This document shows, in pieces, positions 55,923 through 64,000 of a stretch of DNA of 64,000 bases. Position 1 is the first letter of the stretch, and each line of letters begins with the position of its first letter. Source of the DNA: JAEUQQ01 sp963697285 (lineage in GTDB: Bacteria > Acidobacteriota > Vicinamibacteria > Vicinamibacterales > JAFNAJ01); contig CAVONI010000012.1 of the NCBI GenBank assembly GCA_963697285.1, positions 868,001 to 932,000 of the forward strand. The letters run 5' to 3'. The translations under genes and the position numbers were made by a program. A model generated the notes under the pieces. The model made no database searches. It was not told the origin of the DNA and saw only the letters and a list, made by a program, of their open reading frames with translations.

Positions 55923-57471
55923 ATGGGGTCGCTCTTCGATCTGCCGTTCGAGGATTCGCCTTCGCCGCAGACTGCGCGCGTGACGGCTCCGGCGCCACCA
56001 GGTCTCGCCTTCGCCAACGGCTCCGGCGCAACCAGCGCCAGCTTCGCCTGAGGCGTCGCACGTGGCGCCGTCTCACTCGGAGATCCCGCCAACGCCTGGC
56101 TTGCCCGCCGTTCCGGCTGCGCCGGCGCGCCGCGTGTACGAAGTCTCGGCGCTGCTCGCCGACGTCAAGCGTGCGCTCGCCGACGACTTCACCGACGTGT
56201 GGGTCGAAGGCGAGTTGACCGACGTCCGCATCATCAAGGACCACCTGTACTTCGCGCTGAAGGACGGCCTGTCGCAAATCAAGTGCGTGATGTGGCGTTC
56301 GGATCGGCGCTCGCTGGCCTTCGCGCCCGAGCACGGGCAGCGCGTGATCGTGCGCGGATCGGTGAGCCTGTACGACGTGCGCGGCGACCTGCAGCTGTAC
56401 GTCACCAGGATGGAACCACAGGGCATCGGCGCGTTGCAGCAGGCCATCGAGCAGCTCAAGCGGCGCCTGGCCGCCGAAGGCCTGCTCGACCCCGCGCGCA
56501 AGCGGGGCCTTCCGCCGTTCCCGCGCACCATCGGCATCGTCACGTCGCTCGACGCCGCGGCGCTGCGCGACCTGCTGAAGGTGATCTACACGCGGGCCCC
56601 GCGGTCGCACGTCGTCATCTCGCCGGCACGCGTACAGGGCGAGGCCGCCGCCGCGTCCATCGTGAAGGCGCTCGCGAGGCTCACGGCCCACACCAGCGCC
56701 GACCTCGTCATCGTCGCGCGCGGGGGCGGTTCGCTCGAAGACCTGATGGCCTTCAACCAGGAATCGGTGGCGCGCGCGATCGCGGCGTGCCCCATCCCCG
56801 TCGTCTCGGCCGTCGGACACGAGACCGATGTGACGATCGCCGACCTGGTCGCCGACGTCCGTGCCGCCACGCCGTCGCACGCCGGCGAGATCGTGGTCCG
56901 TCCCGCCCGCGACGTGGTCGCCGGCATCGACGAGCGTGCCGGGCGGCTGCGGCAACTCGCCGAGACGGCGCTGCGCGCCGCCGAAGTGAAGCTCCGTCGC
57001 CTCGAGCGGCATCCCTCCCTGGTGGCGGTCCCGATGCGCGTGGCCAACCTGGGCCGCGACATCAGCGATGCGGAGCAGGGACTCGCGCGGGCGCTGCACC
57101 AGCGTCTCGCCGATGCGCGTGGTCACATTCGCGATGCGCAGCGCCGCCTCGACGCGTATCATCCGCAACGGCGTCTGCAGCGCGCGGCACTCGAACTCGG
57201 ACGACTCGCCTCGTGCCTGCACGGCGCGGCCCTGGCTCACGTGAGCACCGAGCGGGCGGCGTTGTCGGGACGAGCGGGACGGCTCGCTGCCTTGTCACCG
57301 CTGGCGGTACTCGGGCGCGGTTACGCCGTGTGCTGGTCGGATGACCGCTCGACCCTGATTCGTGTCGCAGACCCTCGCCTGGTCGGCGCGCGCGTGCACG
57401 TGCGCGTCGCCGAGGGCGAATTGCACTGCGACGTGGCGACCGTCAGCCCGCCATCGGAGATCGATCGATGA
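55923..57471 (+). CDS. xseA: Exodeoxyribonuclease VII large subunit (one frameshift near N-terminus)
   Basis: Large subunit of the ssDNA exonuclease. The OB-fold ('RRVYEVSALLADVKRALADD', 'VWVEGELTDVR') leads to the catalytic domain ('RTIGIVTSLDAAALRDLLKV', 'RSHVVISPARVQGEAA', 'DLVIVARGGGSLEDLMAFN', 'VVSAVGHETDVTIADLVAD') and a coiled C-terminal domain. The 469-residue body is in one frame from 56062. An ATG at 55923, 2 nt after the ymdB stop, opens 'MGSLFDLPFEDSPSP', a typical XseA leader. A single extra base near 55995 would join it through a Pro/Ala linker. I therefore annotate from 55923. The stop overlaps xseB (ATGA). Confidence 0.88.
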
Positions 57472-57752
57472 GTGATTCGTCCGTCCCTGATCGTCCTTCC
57501 GCGCTCGACACGACCACGTCGTTCGAGACCGCCCTGCGCGAACTCGACGATGTCGTGCAGCGCCTCGAGGGCGGCAACCTGTCGCTCGAGGAGTCGCTGG
57601 CGCTGTACGAACGCGGCGTGGCCCTGGCTGCCGCGTGCCACCAGCGCCTGCAGCAGGCCGAGCGCCGCATCGAGGTCCTCAACGAGCGCGGCAAGGCCGC
57701 CGCCGCCCCGGCCGACCTGACGCGCGACGTGCCCGGCGAGGATCGCGCGTGA
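57468..57752 (+). CDS. xseB: Exodeoxyribonuclease VII small subunit
   Basis: A 94-residue helical subunit with 'FETALRELDDVVQRLEGGNL' then SLEESLALYERG, the XseB signature. It starts inside the xseA stop (ATGA) and ends inside the ispA GTG start. Forms the complex with XseA. Confidence 0.92.
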   Translation: MSDSSVPDRPSALDTTTSFETALRELDDVVQRLEGGNLSLEESLALYERGVALAAACHQRLQQAERRIEVLNERGKAAAAPADLTRDVPGEDRA

Positions 57753-58702
57753 GCGCCGGCGTCTCGGCGCCACTGGCAGTGTTCGTCGAGCAGGCCCGGC
57801 AGCGTGTCGAACGCGCACTGGCGACGTGCCTGCCCGCGCCGCCGCACGTCCCGCGCGTACTCGACGAGGCCATGCGGTACTCGCTGCTCGGCGGCGGCAA
57901 GCGCTTCCGCCCCATCCTCGTGCTCGCGGCCGCGGATGCCGTCGCGCGCGGGGATGAGGTCCGCATCGAGCGGTCGCTGCCCGCGGCATGCGCCATCGAG
58001 TGCATCCACACCTACTCGCTCATCCACGACGACCTTCCGGCGATGGATGACGACACGCTGCGTCGCGGGCGTCCGACGAACCACGTGGTGTTCGGCGAGG
58101 GGCTCGCAATCCTCGCCGGCGACGGACTGCTGACCGAGGCGTTCGCGATCATCGCGCGCGACACGCACGACGCCGATCCCCTGCACGCGGCCCGCTCGCT
58201 CCGTGCCATCGGCGTGCTCGCATCAGCTGCCGGCGCCATGGGCATGGTCGGCGGCCAGGCGATCGACCTCGATGCCGCCGGGCAGGTCCTGCATCGGGAT
58301 TCCCGCCTGGCGCAGGCGCCGCTCGACGCGTCCTCGCTCGCCGACATGCACGCGCGCAAGACCGGCGCGCTGATCCGCGCGTCGGCCGAAATGGGCGCCC
58401 TCCTGGGTGGAGGCACCGCAGAGGAAGTCGACGCGATTGTCCGTTACGCCACGCACCTCGGGCTCGCCTTCCAGATCGTCGACGACATCCTCGACGTCGA
58501 GGGCGAAGCAGCGACGCTGGGCAAGACGGCGGGCAAGGACGCGGCCGCCCACAAGCCCACGTATCCGGCCCTGTTCGGGCTCGACCGCTCGCATCAACTC
58601 GCGCGCGCGGCGCTGGACGAGGCCCTCGCGGCGTTGCGTCGCGCCGACCTCGGACGACACCTTCCCGATCTCGCGCGCTGGGTCGTCTCGCGCTCCTCGT
58701 GA
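57749..58702 (+). CDS. ispA: Polyprenyl (farnesyl/geranylgeranyl) diphosphate synthase
   Basis: A 317-residue trans-prenyltransferase making C15 or C20 diphosphate for quinones, carotenoids and undecaprenyl precursors. First Asp-rich motif 'HDDLPAMDDD' (DDx4D) and second 'DDILDVEG' (DDxxD) are intact; 'GGGKRFRPILVL' binds IPP and 'KTGALIRASAEMG' is present. GTG start overlaps the xseB stop (GTGA). The xseA-xseB-ispA order is widespread. Farnesyl versus geranylgeranyl product is not decided here. Confidence 0.92.
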   Translation: MSAGVSAPLAVFVEQARQRVERALATCLPAPPHVPRVLDEAMRYSLLGGGKRFRPILVLAAADAVARGDEVRIERSLPAACAIECIHTYSLIHDDLPAMDDDTLRRGRPTNHVVFGEGLAILAGDGLLTEAFAIIARDTHDADPLHAARSLRAIGVLASAAGAMGMVGGQAIDLDAAGQVLHRDSRLAQAPLDASSLADMHARKTGALIRASAEMGALLGGGTAEEVDAIVRYATHLGLAFQIVDDILDVEGEAATLGKTAGKDAAAHKPTYPALFGLDRSHQLARAALDEALAALRRADLGRHLPDLARWVVSRSS

Positions 58703-59461
58703 CCGCGCCGCGACGCCTTCGTCTCGACCAGGCACTCGTTGCCCGCGGCATCGCACCATCGCGTGAGCGGGCGCAGGCGTGGATCATCGCGGGGCTGGTG
58801 CGCATCAACGGCCAGGTCGCGGGCAAGGCCAGCGACAAGGTCACCGACGATGCGACGGTCACCGTCGATCACCCGGAGCATCCATGGGTCGGGCGTGGCG
58901 GCGTCAAGCTCGCGCACGCACTCGACACCTTCGACATCAGTTGCGCGGGACGTCTCGGCCTCGACATCGGGGCCTCGACCGGCGGCTTCACCGACGTCAT
59001 GCTCTCGCGCGGAGCACGGCACGTGGTCGCGATCGATGTCGGGCACAACCAGATCGACTGGAAGCTGCGGCAGGATCCGCGCGTCACGGTGATGGAAGGC
59101 GTGAATGCCCGGTACCTGGCGGCCGAACAGTTGCCCGAGGCGTATCGAGTCGTCGACGTGGTCACCATCGACGTGTCGTTCATCTCGCTGCGGCACATCG
59201 TACCCGTCGTGCCGCCGCTGCATGGCCCCGGGCGCCGATATCGTGGCGCTCGTCAAGCCACAGTTCGAAGCAGGGCGTGGCGACGTCGGCAAGGGCGGGG
59301 TGATCACGGACCCTGCCGTGCACACACGGGTCGTCGACGAGGTGATTGCCTTGGCGAGCGGCCTCCACCTACGCTGTGCGGGCCGGTGTCCGTCTCCCAT
59401 CACGGGAGGCGACGGCAACATCGAGTTCCTGGTCCATCTCGTTCACGAGGATCGGTCATGA
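58699..59461 (+). CDS. tlyA: TlyA family 23S/16S rRNA 2'-O-methyltransferase/hemolysin-like (one frameshift)
   Basis: About 253 residues. N-terminal S4 RNA-binding domain ('RLDQALVARGIAPSRERAQAWIIAGLVRINGQ'), then an FtsJ-type methylase with 'GLDIGASTGGFTDVMLSRGA', 'DVSFISLRHIVP' and 'GADIVALVKPQFEAGR'. A single extra C near 59224 ('PPL' to 'MAPGADIV') shifts the frame. The true C-terminus ends '...GGDGNIEFLVHLVHEDRS' at 59461. Because of the shift, the N-terminal frame runs straight into nadK and gives a false 549-residue fusion. GTG start overlaps the ispA stop. Confidence 0.87.
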
Positions 59462-60348
59462 GCGCATCGCGCGTCTCCCGGGTCGGCATCGTCGCCAAGA
59501 TGCAGTTGCACGAAGCGGCCCACCTGCTCGACGACATCGCCAACTGGTTGCGCACGCGGCAGGTCGAGCCCGTGTTCGAGACGCACACGGCCACGCTCGC
59601 CGCGAGCGGCGCACCGGGCGACACGTGCTCGCGCGAGGAACTGCCCGGCCGGGCCGACCTCATCCTCGTGCTCGGCGGCGACGGCACACTGCTCGGAATG
59701 GCCGACCGGATCGCGGCCAGCGATCGTGACGTCCCGCTGCTGGGCGTGAACTTCGGCAGCCTCGGATTCCTGACCGAGATCACGTTGCCCGAGTTGTACG
59801 GTTCACTCGAGTCGGTGCTCGGCGGCAGGGCCTTGTTCGACGAGCGCCTCATGCTGCGCGCCGAGTGCGTCATGCCCGACGGCAAGCGCGAAACCAGGCT
59901 CGTGCTCAACGACGTGGTGATCACCAAGGGTGCGCTCTCGAGGATCATCGACCTGTCGGTGAGCGTCGGAGGGGAGTTCGTGGCACGCTTCAAGGCCGAC
60001 GGGCTCATCATCGCGACACCGACCGGATCGACGGCATACAACCTGTCGGCCGGCGGACCGATCGTCCACCCCGCGGTGAACGCGTTCCTGCTGACGCCTA
60101 TCGCGCCGCACACGCTGACGAATCGCCCCATCGTGCTCCCGGCCGGAAGCGAGGTCGAGATCCGGCCGATCGCCGACAGCGATCCGCGCGAGATCTTCCT
60201 CACGTTCGACGGCCAGGAAGGCTTCGCGCTGTCGTCGAACGACATCGTCCGCGTGCGGCAGACGAAGCGTCCGCTGCGCCTCGTTCGCGCCGTGACCCGC
60301 AACTACTTCGGCGTGCTGCGCCAGAAGCTGAAGTGGGCAGAACGGTAG
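59458..60348 (+). CDS. nadK: NAD kinase
   Basis: A 296-residue enzyme phosphorylating NAD to NADP. 'VLGGDGTLLGMA' (GGDGT), 'NFGSLGFLTE', 'NDVVITKG' and 'TPTGSTAYNLSAGGPIVHP' are the standard motifs. ATG overlaps the tlyA stop (ATGA). It is the last gene of the ymdB-nadK run and is followed by a composite repeat between convergent genes. Confidence 0.93.
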   Translation: MSASRVSRVGIVAKMQLHEAAHLLDDIANWLRTRQVEPVFETHTATLAASGAPGDTCSREELPGRADLILVLGGDGTLLGMADRIAASDRDVPLLGVNFGSLGFLTEITLPELYGSLESVLGGRALFDERLMLRAECVMPDGKRETRLVLNDVVITKGALSRIIDLSVSVGGEFVARFKADGLIIATPTGSTAYNLSAGGPIVHPAVNAFLLTPIAPHTLTNRPIVLPAGSEVEIRPIADSDPREIFLTFDGQEGFALSSNDIVRVRQTKRPLRLVRAVTRNYFGVLRQKLKWAER

Positions 60349-60394
60349 GCGAGCACGGGTTGAGACCCGGACAGGTGTCGCGATCCGGACGCTG

Positions 60395-60470
60395 CAGGGG
60401 CCGCACCCCAGCCTGCCCTGAGCCTGTCGAAGGAGCCTGCCCTGAGCCTGTCGAAGGGTGCGGCCCGTAC
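60395..60470. repeat. Composite REP-like palindrome with two nested 24-bp repeats
   Basis: Outer arms CAGGGGCCGCACCCC (60395-60409) and GTGCGGCCCGTAC (60458-60470) are of the local REP family. Between them are two identical 24-bp units (60410-60433, 60434-60457) containing CCTGAGCCTGTCGAAGG. The element at 21820-21872 has the same plan with one unit. It separates convergent nadK and the GT-C-like gene. Confidence 0.85.
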
Positions 60471-60472
60471 GC

Positions 60473-61951
60473 TTACGGCACCTGCGCGCGCGTAGCGAGC
60501 GAGACGTCCTGCTCACCCGGTTGCGGCGACTGGATGGCTGCCAGCGGGTCCGGAAAGCCGGGGAGGCCTTCCGCGTCGTCGCCTTCACAGCGCACCATGT
60601 GCGCCGTCGATCGGATCGCGGGCACCTGCCGGCCCTGGTAGTAGTGGACGAACGCATACGACGTCAGCACGGTCGGGCCCTCGACGCAGCGGAACGGGAG
60701 GTTCGTGATGTGCACCGCGGCGATGTCGCGATCAACCCACTGCGCGAACGACGTCACTCCCGCCCGCGCTGACGCCGAGGCCATCTGCCACCACCCCGCC
60801 TGTGTCTCGAGGCTGACGACCGCGTAGAGCGCGAGCAGGACGGGCAGCGCGTGCGTGCCCATGCGAGCCACGCGCGACGGGACGTTCCCGGCACGGGTCC
60901 ACGCCGACAGGCAGAGGCCTGCAGCGACCGCCAACCAGGCCCCCGGCAAGTAGAGAAACCGTCCCGACGCAGGTGCCCACAGGGTCGGCCCGAGCGACGC
61001 CAACCCCAGGATGAGACAGCCGGCGATGCTCCGCCACTGGCGGCGCGCGTTCCACAGGAGCGCCGGGATCGCGATCGCCAGCACCGGGGTGAGCAGCAAG
61101 GCCTCGGCAAGCCCCTGGCGTGGATCGCGCGCTGGCAGCGGCCACGCAACGTACGCGCGCACGAACCCCACCAGGGCGCCGACGACGTCGACCTGCGACA
61201 TCAGTTCGGTCCACCCGCCGTAGGCGCCACCCATGCCTGGCAGCACGCGCTGGCGCACGACGAGATACGCGCCAACGGCTGCTGCCGACGTGCCAGCCAT
61301 GACGGCGAGTCGCCGTCGCGCGTCCTGCGTGGTGGCGAACAGCACGGCCAACCCCGCAACTGCGGCCGGCAACGCGGCCGCGTGTTCCTTTGCACCGACC
61401 GCCAGCAGGGTGACGAGGAACACGGGCGGAACCGCCAGCGTCCAGCGGCGGCCACGGCTCTCGGACGCCCAGGAGGCGATCACGAGCGCCGACAAGACAC
61501 CTGCCGCCGCGAGCAGGTCGAAGCGGCCGCTCGTCCAGAGGAACGCCTCCGCAGCCCAGGGCGAGGCGAGGAACAGTCCGCCCGCGAACCACCCGGCCGC
61601 ACGGTCACGTGTCACCCGGCACGCAAGCACCCGGACCAGCGCGGCGTTCGCGGCGTGCAGACCGGCCGAGGTTGTGGCGAATGCCCAGGGTGCCGACCAC
61701 GCGTACGCCAGCGTTTCGAGCCGCACGAACAGGAACGTCACCGGGCGGTAGAAGCCGAAGAGCGGTTGCCCGACGATCGCCCCGGCCGGCGTGCCGAGGC
61801 TCTCGCCGATGAGCGCGTAGTCGTCGATCAGGAAGAAGTAGCGGCCGGCATGCCGCACGATCAGTGCAACGAACGCGACGCACAGCGCTGCGGCGAAGAC
61901 GATGGCGGGCCGGTTGGTACCCGCGTCGGATGTGGAAAGGGGCGGCCTCAT
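60473..61951 (-). CDS. GT-C-like polytopic membrane glycosyltransferase, hypothetical
   Basis: A 492-residue protein with about 10-12 transmembrane segments. Near the first helix it has 'FFLIDDYALIGESLGTP', an Asp pair in the first periplasmic loop typical of GT-C transferases (PMT/ArnT-like), followed by 'FGFYRPVTFLFVRLE'. The periplasmic C-terminal tail has 'YYQGRQVPAIRS'. Substrate unknown, most likely lipid-linked sugar transfer to protein or envelope glycan. It starts 3 nt after the stop of the upstream gene, so both form one operon. Confidence 0.55.
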   Translation of the reverse strand: MRPPLSTSDAGTNRPAIVFAAALCVAFVALIVRHAGRYFFLIDDYALIGESLGTPAGAIVGQPLFGFYRPVTFLFVRLETLAYAWSAPWAFATTSAGLHAANAALVRVLACRVTRDRAAGWFAGGLFLASPWAAEAFLWTSGRFDLLAAAGVLSALVIASWASESRGRRWTLAVPPVFLVTLLAVGAKEHAAALPAAVAGLAVLFATTQDARRRLAVMAGTSAAAVGAYLVVRQRVLPGMGGAYGGWTELMSQVDVVGALVGFVRAYVAWPLPARDPRQGLAEALLLTPVLAIAIPALLWNARRQWRSIAGCLILGLASLGPTLWAPASGRFLYLPGAWLAVAAGLCLSAWTRAGNVPSRVARMGTHALPVLLALYAVVSLETQAGWWQMASASARAGVTSFAQWVDRDIAAVHITNLPFRCVEGPTVLTSYAFVHYYQGRQVPAIRSTAHMVRCEGDDAEGLPGFPDPLAAIQSPQPGEQDVSLATRAQVP

Positions 61952-61954
61952 GGA

Positions 61955-63215
61955 CTACGACGGTCCTGTCACGATCCGCGGCGCACACCACACCGCGGCG
62001 TCGCCCACCGCGTTGCCCGACGGCCCCGGTTCGGTGTTCAGCACGATGTCGACCTCGTCACCCGCGTAGGGGGCCAGGTCGAACTCGAACGCGTGCAGGC
62101 GACGATCGGGCTCGCGCCCTGCCGGGAACACCCACTGCGTGAGCACATCCCGGTACTCTCCCACGATGCCCGATCCCGATGCGGAACGTGGCGCCGTCGC
62201 CCGGACCGCTCCACGCGTCGGGCCTGAGACCGTACGACAGGCGCAACCGAGCCCCCGTTGGCACCGGCTCGTGCCACGTCACCCGGCTGAACGGAAGCGC
62301 CAGCAGGCAGCGCCACTCGCTGTCGAGGCGCACGCGCTCGGCTCGGAACGCCTCCTGGAGGTGCGGCATGCTCGTGCGCTTCGCAGCCTCGGGGAAGCGA
62401 TCGAGCAACTGCACGGCACCGGATTCCTGCCCCGCACGGCGCGGCAGGCGCCACCACTGCACCGCCGCCGTGATGCAGATCACCAGCACGACCAGCACGG
62501 CGACAGCGTCCGCAATCCGGTTGGCCGACGCGGTCCCGGGTGACGGCGACGAGATGGCCGCTCGCTCGAGGATGCTGTACGCCGCCGTCCCTGTCATCAC
62601 GAGGGTCAGGCACATTGCGCAGACCACCGCCCACGGCGGCCAGCCCAGCCCACGCCGCGCACGCTGGATGAGCGTTCCCTGCGCCACGTCGGTCTCGAGC
62701 ACTGCGTCGCCCCACAGATCGCGGTCGCCGATGGCGAGCACGCCGTCCCGGTAGTGTTCATCGCGCGTGGCCCGCACCAGCACCCCGCGCTCGACGGGCT
62801 GATTCGGCACCGACAGTCGCAGCCGGTACGTCTTCCCCGCCGAGTCGTTGATGGGCGAGAAGCGCCACTCGACCCGACGCCCGGTGGCGACCTCCGACAT
62901 CCGGCGCACGACGCGAAATCCTGACGCGGCATCGGCGCCGTGCATCTCTGACAGCTCAACGACTACGGCTGCATCAGGGAGGGCGCCTGCTGCCGGACGC
63001 AGCACCAGCGACACGGCACGCAGTCCCGCCTGCTGGATCGCGAAGGTCTGCGTGAGCGCCAGCGGTCCACCCACGGGCCCGACGTCGTGCGTGTCGCGGC
63101 TCGTCACGACGGCTACGCCCGTGCGGCGCACGGTCACGAGGTACACCTGCAGGGCAACGAGGACGAGCGCCCCGGCCAGGCAGGCGACGCGACGGCGATG
63201 CCCGTGCAGCGCCAT
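61955..63215 (-). CDS. Membrane protein with periplasmic domains, hypothetical (one frameshift)
   Basis: About 420 residues. An N-terminal helix (~10-28) and a beta-rich periplasmic domain ('LTQTFAIQQAGLRAVSLVLRP', 'YRLRLSVPNQPVERGVLVR') are followed by two helices (~195-215, ~240-260). A second beta-rich domain ends 'YAGDEVDIVLNTEPGPSGNAVGDAAVW'. A single extra G near 62166 shifts the frame, and the last ~65 residues come from the frame 61955-62164. The domain layout resembles proteins co-encoded with GT-C transferases that supply a carbohydrate-binding part, but I recognise no family. It is the operon partner of the GT-C-like gene. Confidence 0.5.
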
Positions 63216-63297
63216 TCACCAGCTCACGCAACGGCGAACCGCCGCGTGGCGGTCGCGCGGACGCGGCCATCCGCCAGGCAACACTCCGCCTCCTTGC

Positions 63298-64000
63298 TCA
63301 ACGCCCGCCGGGCACGCGTTCGGCGTGCTCGCGCAGGCGCTTCTCGCGGAAGTACAGGATCTGGTGCTGGAACACGTTGCGATTGTGCTCGGCCAGCGTT
63401 GTCGCGAACACGTGCGACCCATCGTTGCGGCTCACGAAATAGAGGTAGGGCACGTCGGCCGGCGAGAGCGCCGCGGCGATCGAGGCGCGCCCCGGGGATG
63501 CGATCGGCCCTGGCGGCAGCCCCGCGTAGCGATAGGTGTTGTAGGGCGAGTCGTACTGCAGGTCGGCCTTGCGGAGGTTGCCGGTGTACCTCCCGTCACG
63601 TGCAAGCGCGTAGATGACCGTCGGATCGCACTGGAGCCCCATGCCGATGGCGAGCCGGTTGCGGTACACGCCGGCGACGATCGGACGCTCGTCGGGCTTC
63701 GACGTCTCCTCTTCGACGAGTGACGCGAGCGTCAGCGCGGCACGCACGCCGCCGGGCTGCGCCGTCGCACGCGCGAGCATCTCGTCGCCGACGGCCGAGC
63801 GGAAGCGCGCCACCATCAACCCGACGAGATCGCGTGCCGAGGCGCGGCGCGGCAGGGCGTACGTGTCGGGAAACAGGTAGCCCTCCAGGTCCTTCGCCGC
63901 CCGCATCGAGGTCCTTCACGCGTGATGCCTCGCGCGCGGCCTCGGTGAACGCGCGAGCGTCGCCGAACCCCTTCGCCTCGAAGGCGGCGGCCATCTCGCG
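63298..64000 (-). CDS. mltG: Endolytic murein transglycosylase (5' part beyond window, one frameshift)
   Basis: C-terminal two thirds of MltG, which cuts nascent peptidoglycan strands at the inner membrane. 'LEGYLFPDTYALPRRAS', the catalytic Glu in 'LTLASLVEEETSKPDERPIVAGVYRNRL', 'MGLQCDPTVIYAL', 'YDSPYNTYRYAGLPPGPIASPG' and 'YFVSRNDGSHVFATTLAEHN' are family hallmarks. A single extra base near 63905 ('VKDLD' to 'AAKDLEGY') shifts the frame. The gene continues past 64000. The YqgF/alaS neighbours common elsewhere are not visible. Confidence 0.9.

Overview
This window is high-GC, Gram-negative bacterial chromosome. It carries lpxB, lpxD and M16-peptidase genes typical of an outer-membrane organism, PEP-CTERM proteins, very large multidomain Ig/PKD surface proteins, and a dispersed 'GTAGGGGCCGC' palindromic repeat. 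Together these suggest an Acidobacteriota genome, plausibly Vicinamibacteria (Luteitalea-like). That assignment is inference from gene content, not a database match.

Layout. 1-21 kb: a two-gene minus-strand operon for giant secreted proteins, a 4583-residue IPT/PKD/Ig/LVIVD protein followed by a second protein of more than 2300 residues that runs off the left edge and is built mainly of carboxypeptidase-regulatory-like and Big_5 domains. 21-25 kb: a DUF4126 membrane protein, mannose-6-phosphate isomerase, and a divergent pair (polyferredoxin membrane protein and Crp/Fnr regulator) around a 16-bp palindrome. 25-28.6 kb: two paralogous PEP-CTERM proteins with AT-rich upstream islands, flanking tRNA-Leu(CAA) and a beta-barrel protein. 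28.6-34.6 kb: an ETF/FixCX-like/acyl-CoA dehydrogenase operon (acd, fixCX-type fusion, etfB, etfA) for electron transfer from acyl-CoA oxidation. 34.6-39.7 kb: a long hairpin repeat, an orphan DNA methyltransferase, a YkgJ/FliB-type cysteine-cluster protein, cytochrome c, and an SDR plus split altronate-dehydratase operon. 39.8-52.4 kb: lpxB, a bacterial dynamin, an RlmD-type rRNA methylase, an active/inactive M16 peptidase pair, an outer-membrane protein, lpxD, a Mit_KHE1-like protein, an S1/P1-nuclease-like protein and gatCA. 52.4-55.1 kb: repeats, small membrane proteins, rpoZ and two Hsp20 genes. 55.1-60.3 kb: a tightly overlapping ymdB-xseA-xseB-ispA-tlyA-nadK operon. 60.4-64 kb: a composite repeat, a GT-C-like membrane protein with a partner, and the 3' part of mltG.

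Many genes (giant gene 2, the beta-barrel gene, the whole ETF/acd operon, the SDR and altronate operon, xseA, tlyA, the 62-kb membrane protein, mltG) are broken by single-base frameshifts. Every one I aligned by eye is best explained by one EXTRA base, never a missing one, and homologous coding resumes at once in the new frame. This looks like unpolished long-read sequence in the most GC-rich blocks rather than gene decay. I therefore annotate full-length genes across the shifts and flag them.

Intergenic space holds a family of REP-like palindromes, some as inverted pairs, one tandem inside an operon, one inside the N-terminus of a coding region, and two with another dispersed repeat nested between their arms.
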